The position numbers and the translations under genes are program-made. Shown here in pieces: positions 27,433 to 38,246 of a stretch of 64,000 nucleotides of DNA (within the stretch, counting starts at the first letter, position 1; every line of letters begins with the position of its first letter). The DNA lies in NCBI GenBank assembly GCA_949825025.1, contig OX463782.1, positions 31,219,351-31,283,350 on the forward strand, in the 5' to 3' direction. The stretch comes from Siphlonurus alternatus. Its lineage: Eukaryota > Arthropoda > Insecta > Ephemeroptera > Siphlonuridae. A model generated the notes under the pieces. The model saw only the letters and a program-made list of their open reading frames with translations, was not told the DNA's origin and searched no databases.

Positions 27433-28298
27433 TTAAAATTTTGGAAGCCTATTAAAAAAAAAAAAAATGTGTCAACGTGTCAACCTCACTTATTTTAGAA
27501 ATAATATAACACAACAAGTATGTAAATTAATAATTATGGAATGTAATACAAAATATAATTTTAAGGGAAAAAATACATATTGTTACAATGAATGAGAACA
27601 TTAAAACTAAAAATATACATATTTACATAATAATGTTTGTCTTTTATACTGTTAACTGGAATTACAGCTTAAATATCTAACAACATTGGTAACAATTTTC
27701 ATACATTCAATTAATCACAAGTACACCTATGATAATAAAACATAACTAAATTAACTCTCTTCAGACCAATAAAATTGATGGCTAAATAAATTCAAAACAA
27801 GTGAAAAGAAAAATTCACAATAAAACTGAAATGTCAGTAATTTTTTAAACTACACACTTGAGGTTCTTTTCATCAGCCAGACCATCAATATCAATTTGTC
27901 TTTTTAAATAAACAATGATATATCATTAAAAAAAAAGAGTTAATGATCAGGAGTACCAAAAATATTGCACTCTCTTAATTACTGTAATCAACAAGTGTAA
28001 TTTCTAGTAAAATTTTTGAACATTGAAAGTTACTATATATTTGTGATATGCTAATTTAGTTACATTTGCAGCTGTATATTTAATAATACAATTTAATTTA
28101 TTAAATGTGACCCTGATAAAGTGATTGTAACTACAGTATTTAAACGGACAAAAAAATTACATTTAGTGAATTGAAAAGTAAATTCATTAGGAATTTACAG
28201 TTTTGTTTTTAAAATGACAATAGTTTTTTTTTTATTTGTTATTATTTTTTTTTTAAATTTAGTGTTTATGTTACAAGAAATAATGGTAAATGATTCAA

Positions 28299-28653
28299 AT
28301 AAGGGTAAGGTAACACACCCAATGTTAAAAAAAAAAGCACACACATGAAAATTATGAAACATAATATATATTATCTTAAAATGGTCTCCTCTGCATCCCC
28401 TATCAGTAGCTAAAAATTCGAGCTAGTTTTTTTAGTTATTAATTTTTAAAGTTGACTAATTTAACATGGAAATTCCATTTCTCCATGTTAAAGTAGTCAA
28501 CATTAAAAATTAATAATTCTAAAAATAGTTCAAATTTGTATACCTGATATTTTAGCTGTTGACAGAGGATGTAGAGGAGACCATTTTAAGATATGTTTCA
28601 TAATTTTCATGGATGGGATTTTTTTAACATTGGACATGTTACCTTACTCTTAA
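28299..28653. mobile_element. TTAA-type hairpin MITE, family G
   Basis: The ends are ATAAGGGTAAGGTAACA and TGTTACCTTACTCTTAA, followed by AATGTTAAAAAAAA and its complement. The long inner arms repeat GGTCTCCTCTGCATCC and its complement. The centre is a perfect ACATGGAAATTCCATTT-type palindrome. A half copy lies at 23126-23229. Confidence 0.78.
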
Positions 28654-29044
28654 GTACTCTGAGTTTATAAGAGTGAAATACACCCGTAGTTCAATAATTT
28701 GTGACTGTACTTTTAAAATTCTGAGATATTATTTTTTTGATTGGTCACAAAAAACTTTGTAATTCAAATTTTGTTTAATATTCTACTTGCAAAATATTGT
28801 ACATTTTACCACTGCTAACCAGCTGCTGTGGACTACAATTTACATCAGGTTCAAACATGCAACACACGTCACTTTCAAACTACCAGCGCTTACCAACAGC
28901 TAAATAAACTTGCCTTGAGAGCTTCAATAAGTCTTGTCATCAATAAAACAGGGGAATAACAAATACTTGTCTAATTAAAACAGTAGACTAGTACTGAAAA
29001 TTCTAAATTGTTTAAAAGATTTCTGGCCTCAATGGGTGAGATTC

Positions 29045-29344
29045 AATGGAGGCTTCAAGTGATGCGCTTTCGCTGCGCAACTGTTTGTCGCCAAGGTCCA
29101 TCTTGCACTTGAAAATGAAGCAAAGTGTTTTTTTAACTTTTCTCGGTTATAATTTAAGTAAAAAATCTAAATCTTGAATTATCTACTTTATTTTTCAGTT
29201 TGGACCAAAGTTCCGTAAAGGAATTTTCCCTAAAAAATCTTATTCTTGGTGAAAAAACGAATTTACGTTTTTTTTTTTTTTTTTACATAGGTTTGGTATA
29301 GCGGGTGGGATCACCGAAAAATCAGCTGACTTGAAGCCTCTATT
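29045..29344. mobile_element. MITE family D, copy 1
   Basis: The ends are AATGGAGGCTTCAAGT and ACTTGAAGCCTCTATT. The right arm (read on the minus strand: TCAGCTGATTTT..., CCAAACCTATGTAAAAA) matches the left arm of the copy at 51222-51461. Confidence 0.75.
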
Positions 29345-29667
29345 AGAAAGTTATCCAGTTTTCTTGTTCACCGCGGTTAGCACCCACCTAACTCAACGAC
29401 ACTAAACACGGATTACGAGAAACTTAGATCTTTTGGATCCATTGAATATATAATTAAAAATTCGCATTTTTTTTTTTTTTTTTATAGTGGGAGTTGTAAA
29501 GATTCTAAATGTCATATGATCCAGAATGTATTTAACTATACTCGCACTGAAAAAAAAGTAGTAATAATTATTACTTAATAGTGTTTTAAAAAAAACATTA
29601 GAACTTAAAATGTGAATTTTGTGTGTTCTTATAAAAGCTCTCAGGAAGGGTTATGAGTTCAGCAGGC

Positions 29668-29831
29668 CTAGAGCAGCTCCTGTGAGGTGTCTTGCATACC
29701 ACTGCTCCACATGACGGCCAGAGAATTGTGTGGGCTGGACACGCCCACCACACCAGCACCCAAGAATGGCGAGGACGAATGAGATGCTGTGTTCTCCAGC
29801 AGTTCCAGGGCGTCCGAAGGAGTGGGTGGAC
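29668..29831 (-). CDS. DNTTIP1: DNTTIP1 coding exon 8 with stop codon
   Basis: The acceptor is TTTTTTCAG. The exon encodes PPTPSDALELLENTASHSSS and ends QDTSQELL-stop. An internal donor, AGTG|GTATGC, in phase 1 after AVMWSS, would let this exon splice to 26722-26810 instead. Which 3' end is used cannot be settled from sequence. Confidence 0.65.
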
Positions 29832-32627
29832 CTGAAAAAACACGAAAGACTTTTAGAACGAGGTAGCAAAGATATAAAATCTTATTCAGTACAGGAATCA
29901 TTTTAAATTTCACTTTGAAGATTTTTTCTTGTCTTTTTAAGTGATCAAAAGCAAGTATTTTGTCCCTCGTACAGAATACGAGCTATCTTCCTTTATAATA
30001 ATATTTATTGAGCAGAAATACAAAATACATGTATTTCTTTATACAAAATTCATAAATACCCTGCCCAATTGGTGGCTAAAAAGGATACATCTCATTCACA
30101 TGAAGTGTTCAGCCACCCAACTTCCTTTTTCATATGTAAAAAAGAGTGCTCTGCTTATAGAGAATACAACTTACAATTAAAGAGGCAGACAGCTTAATAT
30201 AAATTTCCTAATTCTTGATTACAGTACTTGCAATATGCAATAAAACTTCAGCAGTTAAGTGAGTAAGCTATGCATAAGCTATGCTATGTAAATTCAAATA
30301 TGAGTAAAATATATTTTCCCCCCTGAAAGGTCTCAAATGTAAAGTGTAAATTATTGTATTGCAAAGTAGGAAATATTCAACACAGAACTCAATACTTGTG
30401 TCATGAATCACCCTATTATACTACTTACAAATTTATCAGCATCATTATATGTAAGGAAATTTACCTGAACTTTCATCTCGAAACCGTGACTCGATGATAG
30501 TTGCTGACGGAATGATTCCGGACGTTAGGCACTCTGCTTCTACACCAAGCATATTTTTACCCTGAAAAAAATAAAAAATAAATAAAAAAATCACATTCAA
30601 AATAGAAACATGCTTCCAGAATGTCACACTTGCATTAATGATCTGTTGAATATATTCTTTCATTAATGTATATTTCAGGGACCGGATGCACGTGTTTTTT
30701 TCGTGCATCCAAGATGCGCATCCAGATGCAAATTAATTTTTCGTGCATCCATGGATACGCATCCGGATGCAAATTTATTTTTCATGCATCTGGGATGCGC
30801 ATCCGGATGCAAATTTATTTTTCATGCATCTGGGATGCGCATCTAGATGCATTAATTTTTTCCCGTGCATCTGGGATGCACGGATGCGGATGCAAGCCCA
30901 TTTTTGCGCATCCGTGTGCATCTTGCATCTGCATCCGATCCCTGGTATATTTTGCCAAATCCTAAAAGTGATAGCAATGTTAATTGAACTTTTAAACAGA
31001 ACTTCTTAATTGTTTTCAACATTTAATAAACAAATACTATCTTGTTCAATAAATTCTGAAACATTCTGCACTCCATAACTTTTTTTGGAATGCCCCTACT
31101 CCCCACCCCACTCTCTTCATTCGACAACTTTCTTAATAAGCTCAAAGGATTAAAAAAAAAAAAAAAAAAAAATCAAGACATGTTATGTGACTCTAAAGGT
31201 ACAACATTTTTGTTTAGCTGAGAGAGCGTAGTTGAGAGCTCACCTGGTGCAGGTGGTGCTGGCCAACCACGTTGAGGGGCTGTCCGTGGTCCAGCAGCTC
31301 AGGCAGCCCGGGTGAGAGGTGGCGGTGACGACGGTGACCTCCAGGAAGGTCGGTGCGCATGTGGTGCATGAACCCACGGATCTTATGCAGCATGAACTCA
31401 GGGGCCTCAAATCCCTTCAGCTCATGCAGTTGCAGATTGGGGCTGTGTCTGCAAGTGAAAAAAATTAATAACAATACTGAAATTTGATTGTTTGAATACA
31501 AATTGTAATTTTTTTTATATAATAAATGTGGGCAAGCTTTCAGTGTTTCTAACAAAGAAAAAGAAAACACACAATCTATTTTGGTGGTACAGTATGTAGT
31601 ATCTAGTACAGCATCTCCTATCCCTGAACTTTATTGTCGTACAGTTAACTTCTCATTAAATCACCTGTTATCTTACTTATCTGGAAGATAACTGGGTGAT
31701 TTAGTATCAAGGAATGAAAAATATGTTGTTGGATCTTGCAGTGCATCAAAGGTACATACTATGATAGTAAATTAAAACCTCTGTTGAACTCAACTAGCTC
31801 ACACTGTAGTTATTGATACATAGACAGTACGTATATGACATGCAGTTTGATAGATTATGTTTAGAAGTGTTTAGAAGGCAATAGTAAACATTTTAAAGAG
31901 ATCAAAAGATAGGTGAAAATAATTCTATATTTGTTTGTATACCTGTACTCGTCTGTCTCTGAAAGTTCGCTGATGTCCTCAACTATCATGAGGTACGCCT
32001 TGCCGCCAGTCGGAGGCATGAGGCTGTGCCGCACCAACCACTCCTTGTCCTCCTGGTCTCCCGAATACCGAAATAGCTCAGGGTGCTTGATGTATAGACG
32101 ACCTCTCGTCAATCCAAATCCTAATGCTTTGTTGGCCCTGAAAACACAAGATATTAGCATTGAGGTCACCACGAAGAGCACGGATTTATTCTTACTTGGC
32201 CCCCATTACGAATAATGTTTCCTTATTGACTCGTAGTGGGTCCCACTTGGGAGCCTCCCTGCGCACAGGCTCAGTTCGGGGCAGTCGCAGGGGTGTGCAT
32301 CGTCCTGATAACGCTCCCACAGCTCCACGACCTCTACCTCGTTTACGTCTCACACTTTGGCTGGCCTCGGAGTCAGTGTCGGACTCTTTACGCTTACGGA
32401 ACAATGGACTCTGCAAACATAACACCTAGTTGCAGGTTTGAAGTTCAACACAAACCAAGGAATCTTGCTGTAATTTCAGTTGTAACCTTCCAGGTAGCTA
32501 CTACATAATTGAATATAATTAGGAAATATTTGGTAATTTAAGTTGTCCTTTAATGTGTACTTTTATTTTTAGCAGAAGATTAAAGAGGAACATTTGCTAA
32601 TGTAACAATGCTGATATAACATGGTTC

Positions 32628-32671
<44 letters not shown>

Positions 32672-35600
32672 GCAAAGGTTGTACAAGACAACATACATCA
32701 CGTCAAAATTTCAATCAACACACTAAAAAATAACAATAAATTGACACTATCACAACATAATACTAACAGACAAAAAAACAACAACAATATTTCATATTAA
32801 CGCTACAAAAAAAATTATCAGCTTACATATGTATTAAATTTTAATGTTGATTAATTTTAAGATTTTATGTTAAACAATTCTCAGGTAACTTATTAGCAAA
32901 AAAACTTTTTACTGAATAAAACTCTTTATCAATCATCAACAATTTAAGCTTTGATTTAAAAACAGAATCAGATTCAATGCTTTTTAAACACGACGGAAGA
33001 ATGGCAGATAACAAAAAAGTTATACAGTACAGTATATAAAAAAAAGTTATCAATGTACAACAGAGTTGGTATAGGAGAGTTGAAGCACAATACTAGAGAT
33101 TAGGTAGCTCACCTGGCAGAAGGCTCTACCGATGCTGCCTGTCTCGGAATCACTGAACTCTGGGAGTGGGGAGCTGGAGCGAGACTGGGGCACGGCAGAG
33201 TACATGTGCTTGGCCTCCTCAAGCACGGAACGACACAGGGCCTTCACATGCTCCTCAGACACTGCACTTGAGCCAAGGTTTGTACGAAGGTTATCCACTG
33301 CAGGCTGGAAGAACTTCTGCAACAGCATAAAAAAAGTTCAAACACAGTTCTGAAATCAGCTGAACAATGGTACAGTAAGTTGATGTTAAGTTCAAAATGA
33401 TTACCTAAAACGATAATAAAATAATTATTGATATTCAGTAACTGCAAGTTCTATTAATAGGTCCATAAAGTTGACAATACAATGACAATTAGGTTCATAA
33501 GTAATCTCTTCTATTCTAATGTAATATACTCCTGAACTCTATCTAGTATATAGTGTACAGAGTATTACTTCAACTTTATCCAAACATTTTAGTATATTTT
33601 CATTAAAATAATTATTTTAATAAAGGAAAAGGACAGACAAGATCCATAAATCATCCAAAGATGATAGATTCGAGAGGTTATAAAAAATAGAAGACATAAA
33701 GGACCAAGAGATGGCGCTGACGTCTGCATATTTTGCTCTTTGCATCGAGGATACGGCAATACCTATAGCATGGGGAGAATCACAAAAATTATCAAATATA
33801 TAGGAAAGAAATCACTTACGAAGTTGAAATATTTTTTTATTTTTGTCCGAAAGTGTTTGACCACTAATTATGGTGTTGTCATTTCTATAAAATTATGCTG
33901 TGGCTGCTGATAGAGCATTTACATGATTTTACAATGTTAATCATATACAGCAATCCTCGCCAGACGCACGTAGTTCCAGCAGTTACTACTAGGGGGCGCA
34001 ATAACTTTATGACGCCAATATAATGCTGTCAAATGATTTTTCATGTTAAATAATTAAAAATAAATTGTGTCATGTATTTTATTATTATTTTTTTTTTATT
34101 TTTTTAATCAAACCCTTTTGGGTACTTCTATTTACTAATTACATACTACTTTGAAACCCCGAACCTTCCGAAACCCTAACTTGAGCGTTTCGCGGGCTCT
34201 TCTGGAACGGGGACGGCCACGGCCTTGCAAATCCATCCCGGCATTTGCCTGCGGCTGAGGGAAACGTGGAAACTTCAGCCAGGATGGACGCTACAGCTTT
34301 TGTCAATGAACCGGAAGTGCAATGGTCCAAAGCCAGGGGAACCACATAGTGGAAAAGCGCAACGTTTTACCCCTGGGTTGGAAACGTGGTTTTTGTTGAA
34401 AATGGTCACCCATCCAACTACTAACCACGCGCGGCGTTGCTTGACTTTGGTGATCTGACGAGACCCGGTCAAGCGCACTGCGCCACACCTCCCATGTATT
34501 TTATTAAACAGTAAATCAAAAGTGAATGCTTGCCTCAAGGTACTTGCGCACAACGGTGTCCAGATCCTTGTTGATAGCAGCTTGCACATTTTGGCGCAGT
34601 AGATCCAGGGACTTGGTCACCGACATGCCCTCGCGAGCCCTAGCAAGGTGTGGACGGTGTCGGGAGCCCTGGCTAGCAGACGCCATGTTGGAAAGCGTTA
34701 CCTGACGCATACTGAATGTGCTTTTCTGTAAACAAGAGTCAGGTTTTTAATAATAGGCAAATTTTTCAGCAGAAACTCAAAAAGCTGTACTGTACAATAG
34801 TCAAGACAAGCACGATTTATTGATTATGAAATGAGTACAGTATTTTAAATTAAATAATGAACCGAAGAAATGTTGTACTGTATTATGAATATAAGAAGAC
34901 AATCAACTGTTCTAGGGACATTACGTTAATCTTATTCTTGATTCTGAAAAAATTATTCAGCTGTACTTATAATTATATCATATCGGCAACTAGTCTTCAT
35001 ACAGAATAATGAGCTGTCTACATATCAGGCAAGTGCAATTACGAGCTGTAAATTGGTAAAGCAGAAAGCTCATAATTCTCACTGATACAGCACTTGATTG
35101 TTGTGAGTAGACAGCTATATATTCTAGCCGGAGAACAAAATCCTTTTTGGGAGGCCTGTTTGTAAATGGACAATATTTGGTGAAAAAACACTAAGTGGCA
35201 GAATTATTAGGCTAACAAGTCAATTGATTTCTGCTTGTCTCTTATTTGCTCCTAGAAGCAAATATTTATTTGCGCATGGTAGCATGTATACTGAAAGTAA
35301 TGTTTCATTCAAATAGTTCCATAAATCGCCACTTGAGTGCTGGGAGGAGAGCAGAGTTAAGCTAGAGTCAGACGCTTACTAGTGCGCATATTCGTTCTAA
35401 ACGAATAAGTCTGTTCATAAATGCATGATTGAATCAGATGAACCATATATCTCTAGATTCTGTACAGAGAAAATAAGGAAAATTAAATAATCAATTATCA
35501 ATTGATTGCGTATTTATGAAGTGGAATGAACAGACCTAATGTTAAGATTGTGTCAGATTGGCTACAGCGTCGCTACAGCCGTTTTGCTTGTGAATTTAGA

Positions 35601-35913
35601 ACGCCAACCCTACCCATTCTACCCAGGCCTGCTGAGTGTCTGTTGCTTGTGGCAACGAGGGTGGAGCGGCAATGCTACTTCGAGCAATTCCCACTGAAGA
35701 CGGTCGAGGTGGTTGCAGTGCAGCTGGAGGTGGGGGTGGTAGCGGAGGCCCAGGAGCCTGAGGGGTCTCGAAGACAATCTCGGCAGGCTGCTGAAGGTGG
35801 TGGTTAAGCGTCACTTGCTGGCTCTCGACGTGATTCACAAGCATCTGTGCCTGCTGCTCAGCATCATTGTTATTAGAAGTCCAAGCAGCAGCTGTATTAC
35901 GTTGAATCACCAT
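29668..35913 (-). CDS. DNTTIP1: DNTTIP1 orthologue (MiDAC deacetylase complex subunit), 8 coding exons
   Basis: Exons in transcript order: 35623-35913, 34534-34725, 33113-33316, 32196-32410, 31943-32137, 31244-31448, 30465-30561, 29668-29831. All phases join, giving 520 aa. Residues about 135-205 (SLDLLRQNVQAAIN, KFFQPAVDNLR, LEEAKHMY) match the DNTTIP1 dimerisation region that holds HDAC1/2. Residues about 279-398 (RREAPKWDPLR, ANKALGFGLTRGRLYIKHPE, PTGGKAYLMIVEDI, LHELKGFEAPEFML) match its Ski/Sno/Dac-like DNA-binding domain. Known: with HDAC1/2 and MIDEAS-type scaffolds it forms the nuclear MiDAC complex. The protein is longer than the human one (329 aa) because of a Pro/Gln-rich N-terminal region and a novel C-terminal extension after about residue 400. 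A 5' UTR exon lies at about 36197-36350. An alternative end may use the exon at 26722-26810. Confidence 0.9.
30465..30561 (-). CDS. DNTTIP1: DNTTIP1 coding exon 7 (C-terminal extension)
   Basis: The exon has 97 nt between TTTTTTCAG and GTAAAT, phase 0 to phase 1. It encodes GKNMLGVEAECLTSGIIPSA and TIIESRFRDESS. There is no human counterpart, but splice sites and phases fit. Confidence 0.75.
30676..30944. mobile_element. hAT MITE with internal minisatellite, in DNTTIP1 intron 6
   Basis: The termini are CAGGGACCGGATGCA and TGCATCCGATCCCTG. The exact 8-bp target duplication GTATATTT lies at 30668-30675 and 30945-30952, diagnostic of hAT. The interior is three to four diverged tandem units of about 53 bp (GCATCTGGGATGCGCATC, AAATTTATTTTTC). 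Confidence 0.92.
31244..31448 (-). CDS. DNTTIP1: DNTTIP1 coding exon 6
   Basis: Acceptor CTTGCAG, donor GTGAGC, phase 2 to phase 0. The first 32 residues (LQLHELKGFEAPEFMLHKIR...) match the end of the human protein. The rest is a His-rich extension (GGHRRHRHLSPG, GQHHLHQ) absent from human DNTTIP1. Confidence 0.9.
31943..32137 (-). CDS. DNTTIP1: DNTTIP1 coding exon 5 (core DNA-binding domain)
   Basis: Acceptor TTTTCAG, donor GTATAC, phase 2 to phase 2. It encodes ANKALGFGLTRGRLYIKHPE, LFRYSGDQEDKEWL and PTGGKAYLMIVEDI, the most conserved part of the family. Confidence 0.95.
32196..32410 (-). CDS. DNTTIP1: DNTTIP1 coding exon 4
   Basis: Acceptor TTTGCAG and donor GTAAGA in phase 2. It encodes a basic, probable nuclear-localisation stretch (VRRKRGRGRG) and then EPVRREAPKWDPLRVNKETL, which aligns with human EPIRREGPKWDPARLNEST. 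Confidence 0.92.
32631..33005 (-). mobile_element. 5'-truncated LINE in DNTTIP1 intron 3
   Basis: On the minus strand, an open segment with LPSCLKSIES and VFKSKLKLLMIDKEFYSVKS resembles the C-terminal end of insect LINE ORF2 proteins (the usual ...FKxxLKxxLLxxxFYSVxEF tail). It is followed by an AT-rich 3' UTR and a 40-nt poly(A), seen as 40 T at 32631-32670. The 5' boundary near 33005 is approximate, and no clear target duplication was found. Confidence 0.65.
33113..33316 (-). CDS. DNTTIP1: DNTTIP1 coding exon 3
   Basis: The exon has 204 nt, phase 0 to phase 0, between TTGCAG and GTGAGC. It encodes KFFQPAVDNLRTNLG, the acidic EEHVKALCRSVLEEAKHMYS helix and a Ser/Pro-rich linker (SRSSSPLPEFSDSE) with probable phosphorylation sites. 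Confidence 0.9.
34085..34492 (-). mobile_element. 5S-rRNA-derived SINE with perfect target duplication
   Basis: The element is about 408 bp, oriented with its head at 34492. The head carries TGGCGCAGTGCGCTTGACC, then a 5S-rRNA-like block at about 34404-34470: GTCTCGTCAGATC, AAGTCAAGCAACG and TAGTTGGATGGGTGACC. These match the 5S A box, intermediate element and C box. The tail is A-rich. A perfect 14-bp duplication, CATGTATTTTATTA, flanks it (34071-34084 and 34493-34506). It lies in DNTTIP1 intron 2, in the same orientation as the gene. Confidence 0.92.
34534..34725 (-). CDS. DNTTIP1: DNTTIP1 coding exon 2, with GC splice donor
   Basis: The acceptor is TTTACAG. The exon encodes 64 residues that end TVVRKYLE, the first half of the dimerisation domain. 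The donor is GAG|GCAAGC, a GC-AG type: no GT nearby keeps the frame, and KYLE joined to KFFQPAV matches the human KYMKFFQKA block apart from one extra residue. Confidence 0.85.
35409..35535. mobile_element. Small inverted-repeat element just downstream of DNTTIP1 exon 1
   Basis: The ends GTCTGTTCATAAATG and GAATGAACAGAC are inverted and resemble the outer ends (AGGTCTGTTCGT) of the element at 22315-22714. It lies in DNTTIP1 intron 1 and is probably a diverged MITE. Confidence 0.45.
35623..35913 (-). CDS. DNTTIP1: DNTTIP1 coding exon 1
   Basis: The exon begins after a CTTTAG acceptor at 35919-35920, so transcription starts further upstream. The first ATG (35913-35911) lies 5 nt inside it. It encodes 97 residues: a Gln-rich stretch, then a run of prolines (PGPPLPPPPP). 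The donor is TGG|GTAGAA in phase 0. Another in-frame GTAGGG donor lies 9 nt further on. QQAW joined to KSTFSMRQ in exon 2 resembles the NPWNIMIKHRQ block of the human protein, which favours the first donor. Confidence 0.75.
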
Positions 35914-36196
35914 TCTTTCTAAAGAAAATGAATCATGAGAAATTAAGCCATTGTTAATATGCAGCACGATTTATTTTGGTCATTTTTAATCAAATTATGG
36001 TAATATGTAGAACTAAAACAATACGAGTACATAGAAGACTCTTATAAAATACCATAAAAATGTTAATTTAAAGATAAAACAGCAAGCAGAACGAGTAATT
36101 GAAGAAATTTGGTAAATTTTGACAGTTACAAGAGAGCCATATTTTCATCCGAAAATTACATTTTTTTATAACCATGCACACGATTATACAACTCAC

Positions 36197-36370
36197 CTTA
36201 GGTGATTCTTTGTTCTAATTAAATTTGTACTTTAATTAAGCATAAAATTATATCTTAAAATTGAGTACATTAACTTAATTTTGCTAAAAACATAACGTGT
36301 GATATGATTTTTCGAGGCGCGAAGAGATCGTTGCGAAAAAATAGGTCGTCAGCTGAGAAGCGTTAATAAA
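36197..36370 (-). promoter_or_regulatory. DNTTIP1: DNTTIP1 5' UTR exon and core promoter region
   Basis: A good minus-strand donor, CCTAAG|GTGAGT (exon end 36197), lies 277 nt upstream of the acceptor at 35919. Upstream is the only CpG-richer patch (36310-36370: TCGCAACGATC, TTCGCGCCTCG), which probably marks the promoter. The exact transcription start is not resolved. Confidence 0.55.
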
Positions 36371-37205
36371 CTTTCAGCGGGAAATGTTTACATTATTCAA
36401 GACAGTAATGAATTACATTGTAGGGTCTCTGATTACATCAATTACATTTTAATTAATCCTGAGAGGATCGAGCAATTAGGAACTTATAACGATAATAACC
36501 TACAGATAGTAATTAACGTAATTAAATGATATAATAAATTTTTATTTTATTGAACTGGACAATTATTTTTTCAACGGTATACCGGGTATATTATAATTAT
36601 AATAAATATAAAAATAACTCTTTGATTAATGAATTCATTGCAGCTAGTTAGTATTTTATACAGGGAAGATATATATTTAAATGTTTGCCAATTTATTTAT
36701 ATAATATGCTATCTTATTTGCTTGCATGAGTATCTACAAGTCTCCAGGTAACAGGAGCACGCCACAACTCAGAAGAGGGTTTTAGATAATAAATAATTAC
36801 AATAAAATTATCTTTAACAAATTTATTAATACTTTTTTATATACAACCAGCAACTTTGCATAATATCATATAGTTTTTGCACCTCTAAAACACATAAATT
36901 AAAGGCATTTGAAATATATATATTATACTAAAGTGCCCGCAGTGTCTTCCCAGAAGATGAGTGGAAAACCTATATGCTGCAGTTAATATTTCAACAAAAT
37001 CTGTCATCTTATAAATGCTGTTTGTATCAAAATCTCATTATAAGTACATTTGCATATATGTTTCTTTTTGTTCCACCAGAAGGTTGATAAGTGAGAATGA
37101 TAATAATACTTACAAAAGAACATTAAAATTTTATGGCCAAAAATACAAAGCTTCAGATTTTACGTGAACACCGGCCATGACAACAATATATTTATTTAAT
37201 TGTAG

Positions 37206-37577
37206 TTAAGGTAGAGATAACGTTGAACAGCTGCTTGACGTAATCCCCTTTGATTAACATGTAAACCTTTTAGCAAATTGACAAAAATTCTGAAATTTTT
37301 TTGAGAGGCAGGTATTAGTACCTAAAAGCCATAGTAAAAGTTTCAAAAACATTTAACGAGCCGATTTTTTTAAAATAATTTTTTAGTTTGGCTCTCAATG
37401 GGAAAGCCCTATGCTGAAAATTAAAAAAATTAACTAAAAAAAATTGGCTAGTTTAATTGTTTTGAAATTTTTTCTATGGCTTTTAGGCACTAATATCTGC
37501 CTCTCAAAAAGATTTCAGAATTTTTGTCAATTTGCTAAGGTTTACATGTTAATCAAAGGGGAATATCTCTACCTTAA
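37206..37577. mobile_element. TTAA-type hairpin MITE, family C, copy 2
   Basis: TTAA flanks both ends (37206-37209 and 37574-37577). The arms carry GGTAGAGATA and GATTAACATGTAAACCTT with their complements. The centre holds GTTTGGCTCTCAATGGGAAA, the family C core in inverse orientation to copy 1. Confidence 0.82.
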
Positions 37578-38246
37578 GGTACAAAGGTCAGCTTTTGCTT
37601 TAGTCTCATCATAGTATTTCGAAGATGCACGCCCACTCACAGACAAGCAGCCTGGACAAAAGACTATTTTGACAGAGAAAGAGAGGGGCCGATCAAATTT
37701 AGAAGGACAAAAATAGCAGAGCTATGATAAAATTGGGAAGTAAAACTGACTTTCATACTTACATCCACAATATATTTTCTTAACATGATTGTGTCTACTT
37801 CAAAACAGATTATAAGAGTTTGCAGAGTTGTGAACAAGCAACTAATTAATTCATCGCTGGTACACGTCCCTGAACATTCATCAAGATAATTACAATAAAT
37901 TAATAGTTTCCTGTGCTAAAGCTTCATCTCTATAGAAAGGCTCCCTGAATTCAACAGTCTCACTATAAAAGCAGCTAGACAGTTTGTGATCGGTATATAC
38001 ACCTGCAGTCTTGATAAGATTGTTTAAGTTTGCATGAACACTAACTCAAGGAATTTTAATGTTGCCCCAGCATTTGAAGAAATAATTGTTACTTTTATGA
38101 CAGCCTATGTTCTGAGATAGCACATCAACACAGGAAATCATTGATACGGTACTGTAAAAATTATATTAACGGTAACTAATGCTATTTTATTCTCCAAAAA
38201 TTGTAAAACAAACAAAAGAACATCGAATTGCTGCTGTACAATTAAG

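Noticed and set aside
27280..27498. 72-codon plus-strand frame
   Set aside because: It crosses the loop and arm of a long inverted repeat and has no domain.
30690..30940. Regular GGATGC/GCATCC repeats considered as a CRISPR-like array
   Set aside because: Units are diverged tandem repeats inside a hAT element in an animal intron, with no unique spacers.
34139..34589. Several open frames on both strands
   Set aside because: They fall in the 5S-derived SINE, which is noncoding.
35526..35807. 93-codon plus-strand frame rich in Val, Glu and Arg
   Set aside because: It is the antisense shadow of the Gln/Pro-rich DNTTIP1 exon 1.
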